DNA of 64,000 bases, taken from NCBI GenBank assembly GCA_025558075.1, contig JAHLKF010000003.1, positions 124,001 to 188,000 of the forward strand, in the 5' to 3' direction. The notes below the pieces were generated by a model. It ran no database searches. It was given only the letters and a program-made list of their open reading frames with translations, and was not told the origin of the DNA. The translations under genes and the position numbers were made by a program. Source of the stretch: Gaertneriomyces semiglobifer (lineage: Eukaryota; Chytridiomycota; Chytridiomycetes; Spizellomycetales; Spizellomycetaceae). Shown here one piece after another: positions 1 through 12,412 of the stretch (the first letter of the stretch is position 1; every line of letters starts with the position of its first letter).

Positions 1-532
1 CTTGCCCTGCTTGGCTTTTGTCTGTTCCAGATCCACGCGCTCGCTCAGTGCGCGCGCAAAGCTCACAGTCCATATCAGACTACTTAGATCTATGCCGCAA
101 AGTGGTGGACGAGGAGTACTTGTGTGCTATAGTTCGTCGCCCTACCCATTCGGGTTGAGTGCTAAGAGTCGTCTTGTTTGTAACGGCAAATTGAACATCG
201 ACCAAGTTGATCGTGCAACGACAGTCCGCGCCAAGCACTCTTGGTTTTAGTCCAAGCTGTCCGAGTAATTCGTGCAGAGAACAACCTCTTGCTTCCAACA
301 TGATGGCTCACACTAAGGAGCCCTGCCAAACAAATCGTCCAGCGTCCTGGTCAACTGTAGCCACGTAGTAAGTTCAAGACTTTGAGGACACGTGACGCTG
401 CACTGGCGCCGTCAACGCGAAAGCCAAGCTGCTCATCTGTAGAACACATCGTAATATACTTGCGAAACGGAAAGGACCTGCATCCGTTTAGCTAAAACCT
501 ACCAAATCTTTCAGTTTCTGATATTGTCAAAC
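1..532. other. Left-edge region, no supported complete gene
   Basis: No confident gene. A minus-strand reading frame opens at an ATG at 299-301 and runs leftward, and a second minus-strand open stretch lies near the left edge (about 1-60). Together they could be the first exons of a gene cut off by the window and transcribed divergently from the BAP31-like gene, but the protein is not recognised and no splice junction is convincing. A CACGTG palindrome (389-394) lies about 140 nt upstream of the BAP31-like start. Confidence 0.3.
389..394. promoter_or_regulatory. CACGTG palindrome upstream of BAP31-like gene
   Basis: The core hexamer is followed by AC, about 140 nt before the ATG at 533. It is an E-box of the kind bound by bHLH factors such as Cbf1 in fungi. 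The same core appears in several other intergenic stretches of this window. Function is inferred from position and recurrence only. Confidence 0.35.
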
Positions 533-1430
533 ATGTCGCTCTTTTATCAGGCCGTTTTCTGCATCTTACTGGCAGAGGTACGTTTGTCGCCCATCAGTAG
601 ATCGCACTGTCAACACCGCTCATCTTCATGACAAAAAATACTCATTCCTGATACGCCATGTAGATGACTCTGTTCACGATTCTTCTGATTCCCTTGCCGG
701 GATCAATAAAACGTCCCATGCTGGTATGTGTGCTTCATATTAAGCAAGAGTGCATCGCCCAGTCATACTAACAACCAATCCACGCATGATCAGCAATTCT
801 TGACGAAATCGCCGCTAACGTCTCAAATCCGCACCTACTCCAAACTTGTCTTTATCTACGTTCTAATCATGTTCCTCGACTCCTTGCGCGGCCTCTACAC
901 GCGGAGCCACGACAGCCAGCACAACCACCCCGGGCACCACCACGATGCATGTTCCGACGCCTTTGCTCGCTCCAAGCGCCTATATGACCAGCGCAACCTA
1001 TACCTTACCGGAGCTGTCTTATTCCTATCTCTCATCCTCTCGCGCTTCCTCAACATGATCGCCGATGTACTTCAGTCGGAACAAAAGATGGACGTCCTCA
1101 AGTCGCAAGCCGCAAAGCAGAGCAAGGAGTACATGAGACTATTGGATAAAGAAAACACAAAGGACACCGAGGTGGACGCTCTAAAGGAAAAAGTGAAGGA
1201 AGCCGAAAAGGCAATCAAGGAGCTGGATATTGTCAAGAAGCAAGCCAAACAAACCGCCGATGGTACGTGTTGAGGCTTGCATTTTCGCATATCATCTTCA
1301 ACCGTTTGTCTTCACATCCTAATACGTCTATTTTGTCAACCTCATCATAGAATACATGCGTCTCACAGATCGCTACGTAGCCCTTGAACGCAAAACATCT
1401 GGGTTTGATGAGGACTCGAAATCGAAATAA
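533..1430 (+). CDS. BAP31/Yet3-like ER membrane protein
   Basis: Homologue of the Bap31/Yet family, ER membrane proteins that act as export or quality-control chaperones. Four exons (533-577, 664-723, 794-1262, 1351-1430) join in phase into 217 residues. The start MSLFYQAVFCILLAE resembles the family N-terminus. Three hydrophobic segments follow (about residues 1-30, 47-67 and 104-124), with the family-like DQRNLYLTGAVLFLSLIL segment. From about residue 125 to the end there is a charged coiled coil. The tail is acidic with lysines (DEDSKSK), although a strict KKxx retrieval signal is not seen. The loop between hydrophobic segments 2 and 3 is unusually histidine-rich (HDSQHNHPGHHHD). Introns are GT-AG. 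Family assignment is firm; the precise cargo role is unknown. Confidence 0.85.
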
Positions 1431-1543
1431 ACTGAATACATGATACCTGGTCCTCGGTTGCCCTTTATCTCTTGGTGTTCATATCTTTACTGTACACATC
1501 ACCAACAACTACACACATTGTCCTAACCGTATTGTCTTAAGAC

Positions 1544-3986
1544 CTACCCTACATACGTAATCAGAATTCGAAGAAACGCCTGTTCGAATCTAGGGACAAG
1601 GACGCAATTAAATACCGAACTCGAATTGGTATCTTGGAAACGGCTGTCAGTAGCGAAGCACTTACTTGGTACTTTCAAAAATTACTCCAACATCTTCACT
1701 CGGACACCGTAAAAAACTCGGTGCAAAAACCATGGCCAGATTGCCAACTCCCATTTTCGTGTGCTTCTCCCATTTTACAAACTCCCGCAGGAAACTCAAC
1801 ATGTACTCCACTACATGCCGGTTATCCTCCGGTATTCTCGTGATGACCTGTCGCGCACGAGGACCTACGCCTCCCATGCCTGACGCTTCCATCTTGCCAA
1901 TTTCGACACAGTCAGCGTAGCACTCTGCGGGTATAAGCGGGGAAGCCAACTCTCGCAAAAACAGTTTCAATAATGATGACGGCACGTTTGGATCAGTGAT
2001 TCCATCGAGCACGTACTCCTCCTTCTCCACCCTCATCCGCAAACGCATCACGTCCTCAGCGTCTCCTGGAACACGAAAGATACCCTCAGTCTGTGTTCCA
2101 TGCAATCTCAGTACGCTATCGGCCAAAAATACAAGGACGCGAGGAAGAGTTGCTGACGGCTCGCGTTCTCTCTCGTGTTCCATTATCGTGCTTAACTCTT
2201 CTCCGAACAGAGAAAATGTGAAGGGCGAATCAAGTGCCACCAAAAGCTCCTGGCTTGTCGGTGTCTTGCCTCGTGGCCCCGTCCGCAGAGTTTTCGTCAA
2301 CGTCTTCATCGTCTGTGCAATGACCAAGTGCAGTCGATCATCAGGTGGGGTATTTGGTGGAGCGAGAGAGGATGACGGCGGAGACTGGATGTAGGATTTG
2401 AGGTACTCCTCAAAATTCTTGGAGGGTGGGAAGGCAAGTGGGATAATGGAAAGTAGGAGCCAGCCACGGTAAATAGATTCTCTAAAAATTGGACGGATTT
2501 AGCAAAGCAGAGTTGAGTTTCTTAGACAGCCCGGACATCAACAAACCTATCAGGATTCCCCTTCAGTTGTTTACAAACTTGGACATAAATTTCATCTCGT
2601 AAGCCCCCATGTAATATACCGCGCTCAAGGAGCGTTTGAATGTCCGCAATGACGTGTTCCATATTGCTGGTTTTCATGATCTTTTGAATTGAACGAAAGC
2701 ACTTCAACGCATCTCTGTGCAGATTTTTGCTTAGCACCAGCAAAGGCGCTTTTAGTGGTTCCTTTTGATAAACCAGCATCTTCTCGACAGGAACTTTACG
2801 TCGAAAGAAAATTCCTCGGCGGTGCGACGAGAAAAATCTTTGGGCGTAACCTTCTATACGAAACTGCGAAAGTTCATTCTGCAATGATAGAGGTAACCGT
2901 GGTTGATTCGGGTTCAAGCGATGATGCGATTGCACATCGGTAGAAAGTTGAGTGTAAGGTGTTGGCGAAGCGGGTTGCGTTATTGGCTGCGGTGAGTGAG
3001 GGCTCTGCGGTGACACTCCGGATTGAGTAGCTACAGGTAGTGGTACAAGCTTTGCCCTGTTACTAGACGCGGCATCCCCTCCCATGCCAGCAAATGGGTT
3101 CATGGCCCGTGCCGCCTCCTCGTTCAGTACGGGATTCGAAATTCCAAGGGTTCGAGCTTTGCTAGCATCTAACCTGCCCTCGCTGCCCCTTCCTCCGGAA
3201 TAATTATACGAGGGTCCAGCCATAGACTGAGACGGTGATAATCCTTTCGAAGACGATGAAAGACCCTGTTTGCGGGTCGACTCCAAATTCCCTTGGTTGA
3301 TCCCGTAATTGCTTGTCGTCAAATCAGGTTGAGACTCTGCGCGGCCTCTGTATGTCCCGCTTGGCCTCCTGTCCTCTATACCCATGCTCAACGGCGAGTT
3401 ATCAACAGGTGAGAATGTGGAGTATATCGGCGCCTGTCGATTCGCGTTGTAGGATTGGCCGCTTTGCACCAGTACTGACATGCGTTTCCCGATAGTTGAG
3501 TTTTGAATGGCTACCAGCGGTATAATGGTTCCAGTCGTGGGTCGCAGCCATTCTGTTTCTCCGGTTTTCGTGTTATAATAGTACGGCTACCAGGAACAGC
3601 CATCCAAAAGCAAGTTGTACACACGGTTAGTTGGTGAACAGCGACGCGAACTCCATACGACAACCAAGAACAAACAGAAACTCACAAGCTTATGATTCTC
3701 ATCGAACAGCTCCCACCACTCGATTCCATTCACGTCTCTTGGTTTGACATTTCCGTTCGCCGGTCTATCCCAACGGCATTCCCCTGTTGCAATGTTGGCG
3801 AAGAAGGTTTTTCCTGTCTGAGGGTCTGTAATCTCGACAAATACATTTTCTGCACCGGGAAGTCCGGACGATCCTGTTCTATTAGATGATTCGAGTTGAA
3901 AGATATGACAGTCAGGAAAACACGACCAGCATCCTATACTTGAGAGAATTCCAGGACCCATACCTGGAAGTAGCAGCGGCAGTCAT
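1544..3986 (-). CDS. WW-MyTH4-RhoGAP protein (ARHGAP39/Vilse type)
   Basis: Predicted GTPase-activating protein for Rho/Rac GTPases. Domain order from the N-terminus: a WW-like segment (FVEITDPQTGKTFF...CRWDRP), a second WW (WWELFDENHKL then PYYYNTKTGETEWLRP, split by an intron), a long Ser/Pro-rich linker, a MyTH4 domain (from about 2810 down; IQTLLERGILHGGLRDEIYV, then GWLLLSIIPLAFPPSK), and a C-terminal RhoGAP domain with the arginine-finger region GIFRVPG and the helix SSLLKLFLRELASPLIP. This is the architecture of human ARHGAP39 and Drosophila Vilse. I place the start at 3984-3986: an exon encoding MTAAATS splices in frame to the first WW. The last exon (1544-1589, ending FEQAFLRILITYVG) restores a RhoGAP end that the unspliced frame lacks. 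Several introns; the linker boundaries are less sure. Confidence 0.85.
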
Positions 3987-4200
3987 TCTCGTGTCTGCCA
4001 CGCCTCTCTAGGGCTTTCTATAATCTCTACCACAAAAGGAGCCGCACAATTGCCTGGTAACAGATGCTAATGTTGGTAAAGAAAGTGCTCTCAGACCAAG
4101 GTGAAATACTACTGGCGCCAACACGCGGCCGGAGCTGGCTTTCCCAGACGTGTGGCTGGTTGCGTGTGATTACTTATGGATTAAGTAAGCATGAAGTAAC

Positions 4201-4206
4201 AAAAAA
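4201..4206 (-). terminator. Pol III terminator of tRNA-Asn
   Basis: Six consecutive T residues on the minus strand, starting 5 nt after the tRNA 3' end: the usual RNA polymerase III stop signal. Confidence 0.8.
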
Positions 4207-4210
4207 TACC

Positions 4211-4294
4211 CGCTCCCGGGCAGGATTGAACTGCCAACCTCTCGATTGCTACCAAGTAACAGTCGAACGCGCTAACCAATTGCGCCACGGAAGC
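4211..4294 (-). tRNA. tRNA-Asn (anticodon GTT) with a 10-nt intron
   Basis: The minus strand folds as a cloverleaf. The acceptor stem GCTTCCG pairs with CGGGAGC (one G-T pair) with discriminator G. The D-stem uses GCGC/GCGC around AATTGGTTA. The anticodon loop is CT-GTT-A interrupted by an intron (4247-4256, CTTGGTAGCA) at the canonical 37/38 position, then A and stem TCGAG. The T-arm contains GTTCAATCC, which also serves as the B box. Without the intron the tRNA is 74 nt. GTT reads Asn codons, and the body resembles fungal tRNA-Asn. Confidence 0.9.
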
Positions 4295-4634
4295 ACGTTT
4301 CGGAGCGATCACCTGATGCCCAATTCATGCACGGTAATTGAAGACGTTTGCAGAGAGCACGTTCAGAGTACATTTCCAAAGAGCCATCAATTTCAAGCAT
4401 ACGGAGGGAGAAACAAGCTCGGTATTCCACCAACCTGAATTTGAATTTGAGATGCTCCGTCCGATGAAGCACAGCTTGTAGATCTAGAAGGGCCGATATG
4501 GTCTTAAACGCCCACGCGTTTCCTTACATAATACATGCTCAGCGGCTAAGCCATGAATATACCCTACTACCATGGGTACGAAATGCGATGACGAAGGGGC
4601 TCACCCCTGCGCGTCGTTGGGTCTTTGGGGGCGG

Positions 4635-4644
4635 TTATAAAAAG
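4635..4644 (+). promoter_or_regulatory. TATA-like element
   Basis: TTATAAAAAG in a locally G-rich then CT-rich context, the arrangement often seen at fungal promoters. No protein-coding gene follows on the plus strand. The nearest downstream structure is the hairpin at 4752-4810, so this could drive a non-coding transcript. Inference only. Confidence 0.35.
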
Positions 4645-4751
4645 AAGAACATCTGCCGTCCCCCCATCAATCCCTTCAATTTCAACAGATCACCAATACA
4701 CGATTTAATATCACTATCTCGGCTACAACTTTCAAAACGCAGTAGTCTCGT

Positions 4752-4810
4752 CTATTAGGCCGTCGTTCCTCTGTTGTATGGGAAAAACCCGAGGGGCCAC
4801 CGTCTAATAG
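4752..4810 (+). ncRNA. Candidate structured RNA (nested hairpin)
   Basis: Nested complementary segments: CTATTAG (4752-4758) with CTAATAG (4804-4810), CCTC (4768-4771) with GAGG (4791-4794), and GGG with CCC around an A5 loop (4780-4790). There is an 8-nt bulge on one side. The region is not in a gene and has a TATA-like box about 115 nt upstream. I cannot match it to a known small RNA. Chance folding is possible and the strand is assumed. Confidence 0.3.
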
Positions 4811-5610
4811 GTGAATCTACTGCTACTTTTGAGTTTGTGGTGGAGACTTGACCCCCCCCAGTCTTCGTAAACGCAATCGCCTTTCTCTCGCTCCTCTTCT
4901 ACAACCTAGTAGTACATAGCCTATTATGTCCTCCCCTCTGGTCAAGGCCAAGCAAGGCTTTACTTGAGGCGAGTGCACAATAGGTTTTATTTACTGCTAC
5001 TTTCATGGGTGTGAGGAAGACCCATCGGCAGCAATCAGCGACGAGCATGGCTGCATTAGGTCGCACCGGTAGCACCAGTAGTAGCAGCGGTGGTTCTCCC
5101 GTCCCGAGAATGCGATGTCGACAGGTTGATTTCTTCACGTCGGCAAATTGCTACTGCGCATCACGTGATCAACCTCCCGTCCTGGGCCGTCCCACGCTCG
5201 AAATCTCGGAGCCCATTAGCAACTGCAATGTTTTAGCTTCAGCGTCCATGTGTTGTCGAATCGAATACACGTATACTGCGAAGGAAGTCTCCCTTTTATC
5301 TGTGAACGCTATGGGCACAGAAATCTGGGCTTAACGAGCGTATTTGCTGGTGTGTCCATACTCAAGTATAACCTGATTGAGCGTGTCGTCAAAGTCATTG
5401 CCGCGGAGATGGCATTTCTTTTATCCCGTGGACCAAGCCATGAGGCATGTGTATGATCTCGCAGCACGATAGGCGGCGTCGCTTCAAATGCAGTTTTTGG
5501 TGAGGTTTCAGATCACTTTAATATTTGAACGATTCAAAATTTACAAATGGTATATGTTACAATAAGAGGACAAGCGTATTCACGTCACAGTGGGGTTGGG
5601 CAGTCTTCGC

Positions 5611-7315
<1,705 letters not shown>

Positions 7316-8218
7316 CTACCACTGACAGGGCTTCTTATCCTTGTAGAACCAGCCGTTCTGCAAACTCCCGTTTTGCGTGAGGTTCTCTTTGTTTTCAAGC
7401 AGCAACCACACTGGCGTTTGCGCTCCCTCCTCGGGCGTCCCCGGTGCACTTGGACCCGCCAAGTTGGTCCGGATCCACCCCGGGCAGCAGGAAGCGACAA
7501 ACAGGTCTTTCTCTTGCACCTCCGGTGACCGTCCCAGCACTCTTGATAGGGCAGTGACGGCAACTTTGGAAACGATATATGCGGGATATGACCGGTCGGG
7601 CCACCCCTTTGAAGCGTAGGTCCCATCCTCGACATCGCTGATGAATTGTTCCATCAACCCATCCAACTTTGCAAGTGTAAGGTTTGGATCCGAGAACCGT
7701 TCCTGGAGCTCCTTGGACACATTACGTAGGGCGCCCATGATCGAACTGACGTTGACGATCCGACCATTCTCCCGGATCAAGGGTAAAAACGCAGTAGCGA
7801 CCTTCACAAGACCAAAATAGTTGGTCTCTGCAGTGGCCCTGGCAATGCCACCGTCAATCTTGGGTCCTTCCTCAAGGGTATCTCCTTCAACAATGATTCC
7901 CGCATTGTTTATTAACCAATCCACATGTCCCACGTCGTGTTTGACAGTTTCCACCGCCGCAGTGATCGTCTCGTCTTGGGTAACATCCAAGTGCAAAAAG
8001 CGTACGTCGACTTTATCGTTCTTCTGGTTATATAACTCTTCACGCGCTTCTGCGGCAGCTTGCTTTCCTTTCTCAGGAGTGCGGGCGGCCAAATAGATGA
8101 CAAGGGGGTGGGCGAGGTGGTATTGCTTGGCCAGTTCAGTAACCGTAGCGCGTCCTATACCCGTGTTAGCGCCAGTAATGATCGCCACTTGAACGTTGTT
8201 ACGGTCGAATCCTGCCAT
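7316..8218 (-). CDS. NADPH-dependent carbonyl reductase, SDR family
   Basis: Short-chain dehydrogenase/reductase of the classical carbonyl reductase (CBR1-like) type, which reduces ketones and quinones with NADPH. It is intronless, 300 residues. The cofactor motif TGANTGIG is at about residue 16, the NNAG motif at about 105, the catalytic Ser in VNVSSIMG and the catalytic YxxxK in YPAYIVSK. After the catalytic Lys comes CCPGWIRTNLAG, the usual substrate-loop start. Basic residues after the first strand (AARTPEK) suit NADPH. The physiological substrate cannot be read from the sequence. Confidence 0.9.
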   Translation of the reverse strand: MAGFDRNNVQVAIITGANTGIGRATVTELAKQYHLAHPLVIYLAARTPEKGKQAAAEAREELYNQKNDKVDVRFLHLDVTQDETITAAVETVKHDVGHVDWLINNAGIIVEGDTLEEGPKIDGGIARATAETNYFGLVKVATAFLPLIRENGRIVNVSSIMGALRNVSKELQERFSDPNLTLAKLDGLMEQFISDVEDGTYASKGWPDRSYPAYIVSKVAVTALSRVLGRSPEVQEKDLFVASCCPGWIRTNLAGPSAPGTPEEGAQTPVWLLLENKENLTQNGSLQNGWFYKDKKPCQW

Positions 8219-8848
8219 TCTGCCTGCTAATGGTCTCTGCTACTGACTACTTGATGATTTCCTTTTTAAAAAGGTCGGTCGGTTCTGGAATAACGTCGAC
8301 GGATGGATCTATCTAGAGCTTTTATATGGCACCAGTTTGGATTTCGTGCGTGATGTCACGTCAGAATACATCTCAGATTTCGAAGCATTTGCATTGGTAA
8401 TAACAAGATCTACCGAATTACACGCCTTGTCAACACTTTGTCCCTACTTTGTCCCTTTTTAAATTTATCGAGTCCTTTCACCGTATGCACGGGCGTTTCC
8501 AAAACTTGGGAATGACACAACCGAGGCATTTCCAGCGAGTAACACATTACTTAAAAGGGAACGTATGTAATTCAGGACCTCAATCACTCCAAAAAAAATC
8601 TACTGGGCATTAAGATCACCCCATCTCAACAACAGGAGCGTATATCACTAAAACTAACATATCTACATGCAGAAAGAAACCCGACAATCGTTCGTTTTAG
8701 CAGGCGGGTGCAGTCCGGACTCTGATTGTTGGTTTTTTCTCAAGTTCTTATAAACATAAGATCATCACGAGGCAGAGCAAGAAGATGAGAAAAAAAGCCA
8801 TTATATAAGCGTAGGCGTCAGGCACTGGGGAGAACGACGGCAGACATG
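8219..8848. other. Intergenic, nothing recognised
   Basis: About 630 nt between the reductase start and the 3' end of the next gene. AT-rich patches and short A-runs (for example near 8590) only. No gene, repeat or RNA recognised. Confidence 0.5.
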
Positions 8849-10823
8849 TTAGAAATCCAGCTCCTCGCAGACATTGCAACGTGCGTTGTACTCACCAATA
8901 AACTTGACGACCAAAAACCCAAACGCAACATAACAGAATAACAGCCACTTCAAAGCTCTGCCTCCTCCATCGCGTCCCCAACCGCTCTCATCATCCTCCT
9001 CACTAACTGCGAATACAAAGCTGGACAGTGCGGGATGATCTTCAGCGCCTTCCAAGAGCTCGCTCTCTTCGCGTCCAGACGGGATGGTGAACAGGACCGC
9101 ATCCTGGGTTTCCAAAGCATTTGCCTTAAAGTAGGCGCGGACCGCGGATTTCATGAGAAAATCATCATCGGATGCGTAGTATTTGGCCGTGTAATAGACA
9201 GTGGGCGGCGCAACCGGCGAGGCAGGCGAGTATAATTGATCCTCCATCAACAGCGTTCGTCTGAGTCCTGGTGAAATGGGGTGGTACTTTAGGGACTTGG
9301 TGGAAATTCGGGACTCATCCTCGGGCCAGCCGGGGACATTGATGACGGTCGGGTGTTCTTGGTTGAAACTGGTTGAACGTACGCGACGATGACTAGGTGG
9401 GACAACGCTTCGAAATGCTCTGTTGGAATCCGCTTTCTCAGGGTTACTGTCTAACGATGATCGCCCATGTGACTCATATGGCTTTTTTGAACGCGGAGCT
9501 TGGTTGTGAATGTCCGAGTAGGCATCATCCATAGAATTTCGACGGCTTCCGGATTGAGATGACGATGACCTATTCCCACTACCAGTTCCCGCTGACATGG
9601 GCCTCAACTTGGAGGCAATTCGCAGTGATTTGCCTTTATTCACGCCTCCATCTTCATCAACAAGCGGGACAGCTTCAGCTACCTCCTTATCGACTGCCTC
9701 TGGTCGCATAATCAGATGCAAAGTTCGTTTTCTCACACCGTGGTTTCCGACGCGCAAGAATCTGCCCAGGCCAGCCCGAGCGGAGTCCCCCTCATGTACA
9801 GAAACTGAGCTGCTCTTTCCACGCGGTCTTCGTCGAAACCGGTCAAAATCCCGCCGGGATGCTGAGGAACCCACAGATGCAGTGGAAAAAATAGAGATCA
9901 TGCTGCGGATCGAGTTCACTGACCGGATGGAATTGATGGATGCAACGGAACGCACTGAATCAAAGGAGCGGCGCTCATTACCCGGCGACATAGGAGCAGG
10001 TGCTGCTGATTGTAGAGCGGAAGCCGCCGTAATTACATAGTAATGGACGTCGCCAACAATAGTCATATTATTCAGTGGCTGTGAAATAACATGTTAGCAT
10101 AAGTTCACCATTTACGCCCTTGCGGAAACTTACATTTTTAGCCTTCATTCTGTGAAGCAAGCCTTCTTCCGGTTGCGTTCTGAACAGCACTTTGTTGATG
10201 TGGTGCGCGGTGTAATAGCTGTAGTACATCCGGGCCTCGTCATGTGGGTCTACAGTCGTGACACGGGCTATTATGAAGTCTTTATCCTTTTCTGCGTGCA
10301 TTTGTATGAGTGTCTCAAAAGGCTCCAGCGTAAACGGGTCCTCGTTGCGGCCTTCCAAAACATCTATAACGGTACTTTCTGCCTCCAACTCCTTTCCGAC
10401 TGATGTCGGTGTGGGTTTTATAGGAACTCCTGTGACTGCGTCAATCTGTAACGGTTGATCGTTGCCACTGGCAGGTGCTCCAACTAACTTGATATAAGAG
10501 ACTGTCTCCGGCTCGTGTGATGCAAACTCGCCATGTTCGTCGTCAGATAGCACGTCGCTGTCGCATGACGGACTCGCAAACGCTTTGCTTGGCGAGGATA
10601 TCTTGACTTCGGGAATATCGATAGTAACGCTGCCACTCTTGAAATCGTCAGCGCTTGTCGGCTCTGCCGCAGGTGACAGTGGCGTGTAGGCGGCTTGCAA
10701 CGGAATGGTCACCGACAGAGGGCTATCGAAGGCAACCTCCTCCATGTCAGGGAGACGAGCGTACGAGCCTGCCATGTTGATTGTGACTTGAGGGCAATGC
10801 TGCAGACTGACAGGTCTCCCCAA
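8849..10823 (-). CDS. Unknown protein with C-terminal membrane anchor
   Basis: Not recognised. Two exons (10823-10134 and 10078-8849) joined at KAKN/PLNNMTIVGDV give 639 residues. The start may instead be the second in-frame ATG at 10775. The N-terminal about 130 residues are acidic and Ser/Pro-rich. A folded block of about 100 residues follows (roughly 150-250) with FIIARVTTVDPHDEARMYY and GLLHRMKAKN spanning the splice. A long low-complexity region contains repeated SIRSV-type heptads (SVASINSIRSVNSIRS). A second folded patch (TVYYTAKYYASDDDFLMK) precedes a hydrophobic segment KWLLFCYVAFGFLVVKFIG close to the C-terminus, so it is likely tail-anchored. The last residues contain CNVC. Function unknown; a membrane-tethered regulator is only a guess. 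Confidence 0.75.
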
Positions 10824-12412
10824 TGACCGGTTTGTAAGTTATGTAGTCGTCTAGTGGCCGCACGTGGGGTCCAACGAGATAGGTCGTAGGAAATTTCTAC
10901 GCAGGCTTAGGTTGTAGAAGAACCCTCAGCTGCGCTGCGGCCAACTGACGGCGAACTAGCGACGGCCGTTCCAAAAATAGCGTCTACCAACTTTCTGTGT
11001 GTGCTCGCTTCTTGTCCACTTTTAAGTGTGTAAAACCTTCTTTCTAACTCTTTCTTTACTTCTACAATACGGTGCCCTACAACTAACTCCCTGTGTCCTT
11101 TGCCCTCGCAAATGCAATGCTTTGTATAGCACACAACTGTTCTTGTTACCTCCCTTCACCCATGCAGAATCGCCCTTTGCTTCGAGTCCATGCACGCAAG
11201 CAAGCAGGGTGGAGTGAGGTGGCCGTCCTTTCAAATTTTGGACGTGGTTTCGAATCGAATCCTTCGATTAATTTTACGCAAAATCACAGTTAATCCAAGG
11301 ACTGACGACCCTATTCTGCCTTCTCGAAGGTTATCTATCTCTCACGAGGTGGCAGGAACACCACAGCGGGTAGCCCATAAGCTTTGCTGTGGTGTTGTTT
11401 GTGAAGATGGCACATTAAGTGAAGTACTGCCCGTCAGTGGCGTCGAAACCATAATTGGTGCTAGAACCAGTTCATACGTCAGGAAGTTGTATCTCCCAGT
11501 TAACCATTCGCACTCTCAATAGCACTCAACTGCTTCTGCGAAACGGTGCCAACAATCATTTCACCAGCAGTACACTGGCCTATGTACATAAAGCTGGAGA
11601 CTTGCTTACTATCACAACCTGCGGTCCTGGTAGTAACTCGGTAATTTGCCATAGGATGGACGCTGCAAATGACGCTCTATTCCGTCGCCTGAGCTTTTCC
11701 AGTGGCACGGTTGGTTTATCAACCATCAAAGACCCTCGCACTGAGGACAATCCCATCCGAAAAGCATTCTGTATGCTCATGCTACAACGGCTGCCTTAAA
11801 ATGGTTTGCGTCGACATTGCATGCGTATCCACGTTTCAGGTGCCAAGAGCTCGCATCCTAGCCGTTCATCGATTCCGATATCGCATGCTGCCACTCCCGA
11901 AAGCCGTCACATAAAGCCAATGTGACGTTTTTCAATGTCAAACTTTCTGTTGCCAGCGGTGCTCCATAGCACTAGCGTTGAAATGGGCGCAAAGGAAGCG
12001 TCCACCGCAGCAGAACTATAGAAGACTGCCAGGACATACCCCGTCAACCGTCCTTGTAACCCACAAACGGGGAAAGATACTCTTCGCAGTGCCATTCTTC
12101 ATCATACAGGTCCCCGATGAGAGAGCTTGCTGTGATTTTCATTTCCTGAAGATCTCAATAGTCATGCCGCGGTGCAAAAGGCATGCTGCGGAAACTCGCG
12201 CTCGCGTGATTACGTGATATATTACGCAAGCTATGGCTTTTCTTCTGGACCCTAACCCTAACCGCGCCTCGGCAGCAAAGCAACAGCAAAAAGTCTCTTG
12301 TTGGTCGAGCACTTGAAAAACGGCGAGGGTTGCAGTAACCACCATCACGAAGAACGGCCATATCGAAGCTCATTTCGGTCCCCCGTCACTCCCCACATAT
12401 ATCTCAGACAAG
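10824..12412. other. Long intergenic region
   Basis: About 1.6 kb with no confirmed gene. A minus-strand stretch at about 10907-11130 reads as a charged C-terminus (with VKKELERRFYTLKSGQEAS), and other patches on both strands near 11190-11800 stay open for 65-110 codons. I could not link them by plausible introns. Contains CACGTG at 10861-10866 and the telomere-like element at 12250-12263 upstream of RPL14. Confidence 0.45.
12250..12263. promoter_or_regulatory. Telomere-like box (CCCTAACCCTAACC) upstream of RPL14
   Basis: Two complete CCCTAA units plus CC, 150 nt before the RPL14 start codon. Telobox elements bound by Tbf1-like Myb proteins are known regulators of ribosomal protein and snoRNA genes in several fungi, and teloboxes occur in plant ribosomal protein promoters. 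Position and sequence support the same role here; binding is inferred. Confidence 0.55.

Larger units (their letters stand above)
4295..5610. other. Gene-poor intergenic region
   Basis: About 1.3 kb between the tRNA and the GAPDH stop with no convincing protein-coding gene. It holds a TATA-like element (4635-4644), a nested hairpin candidate (4752-4810), a run of nine Cs near 4852-4860 and a CACGTG palindrome at 5162-5167. Part of the right end is GAPDH 3' UTR. Confidence 0.6.
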
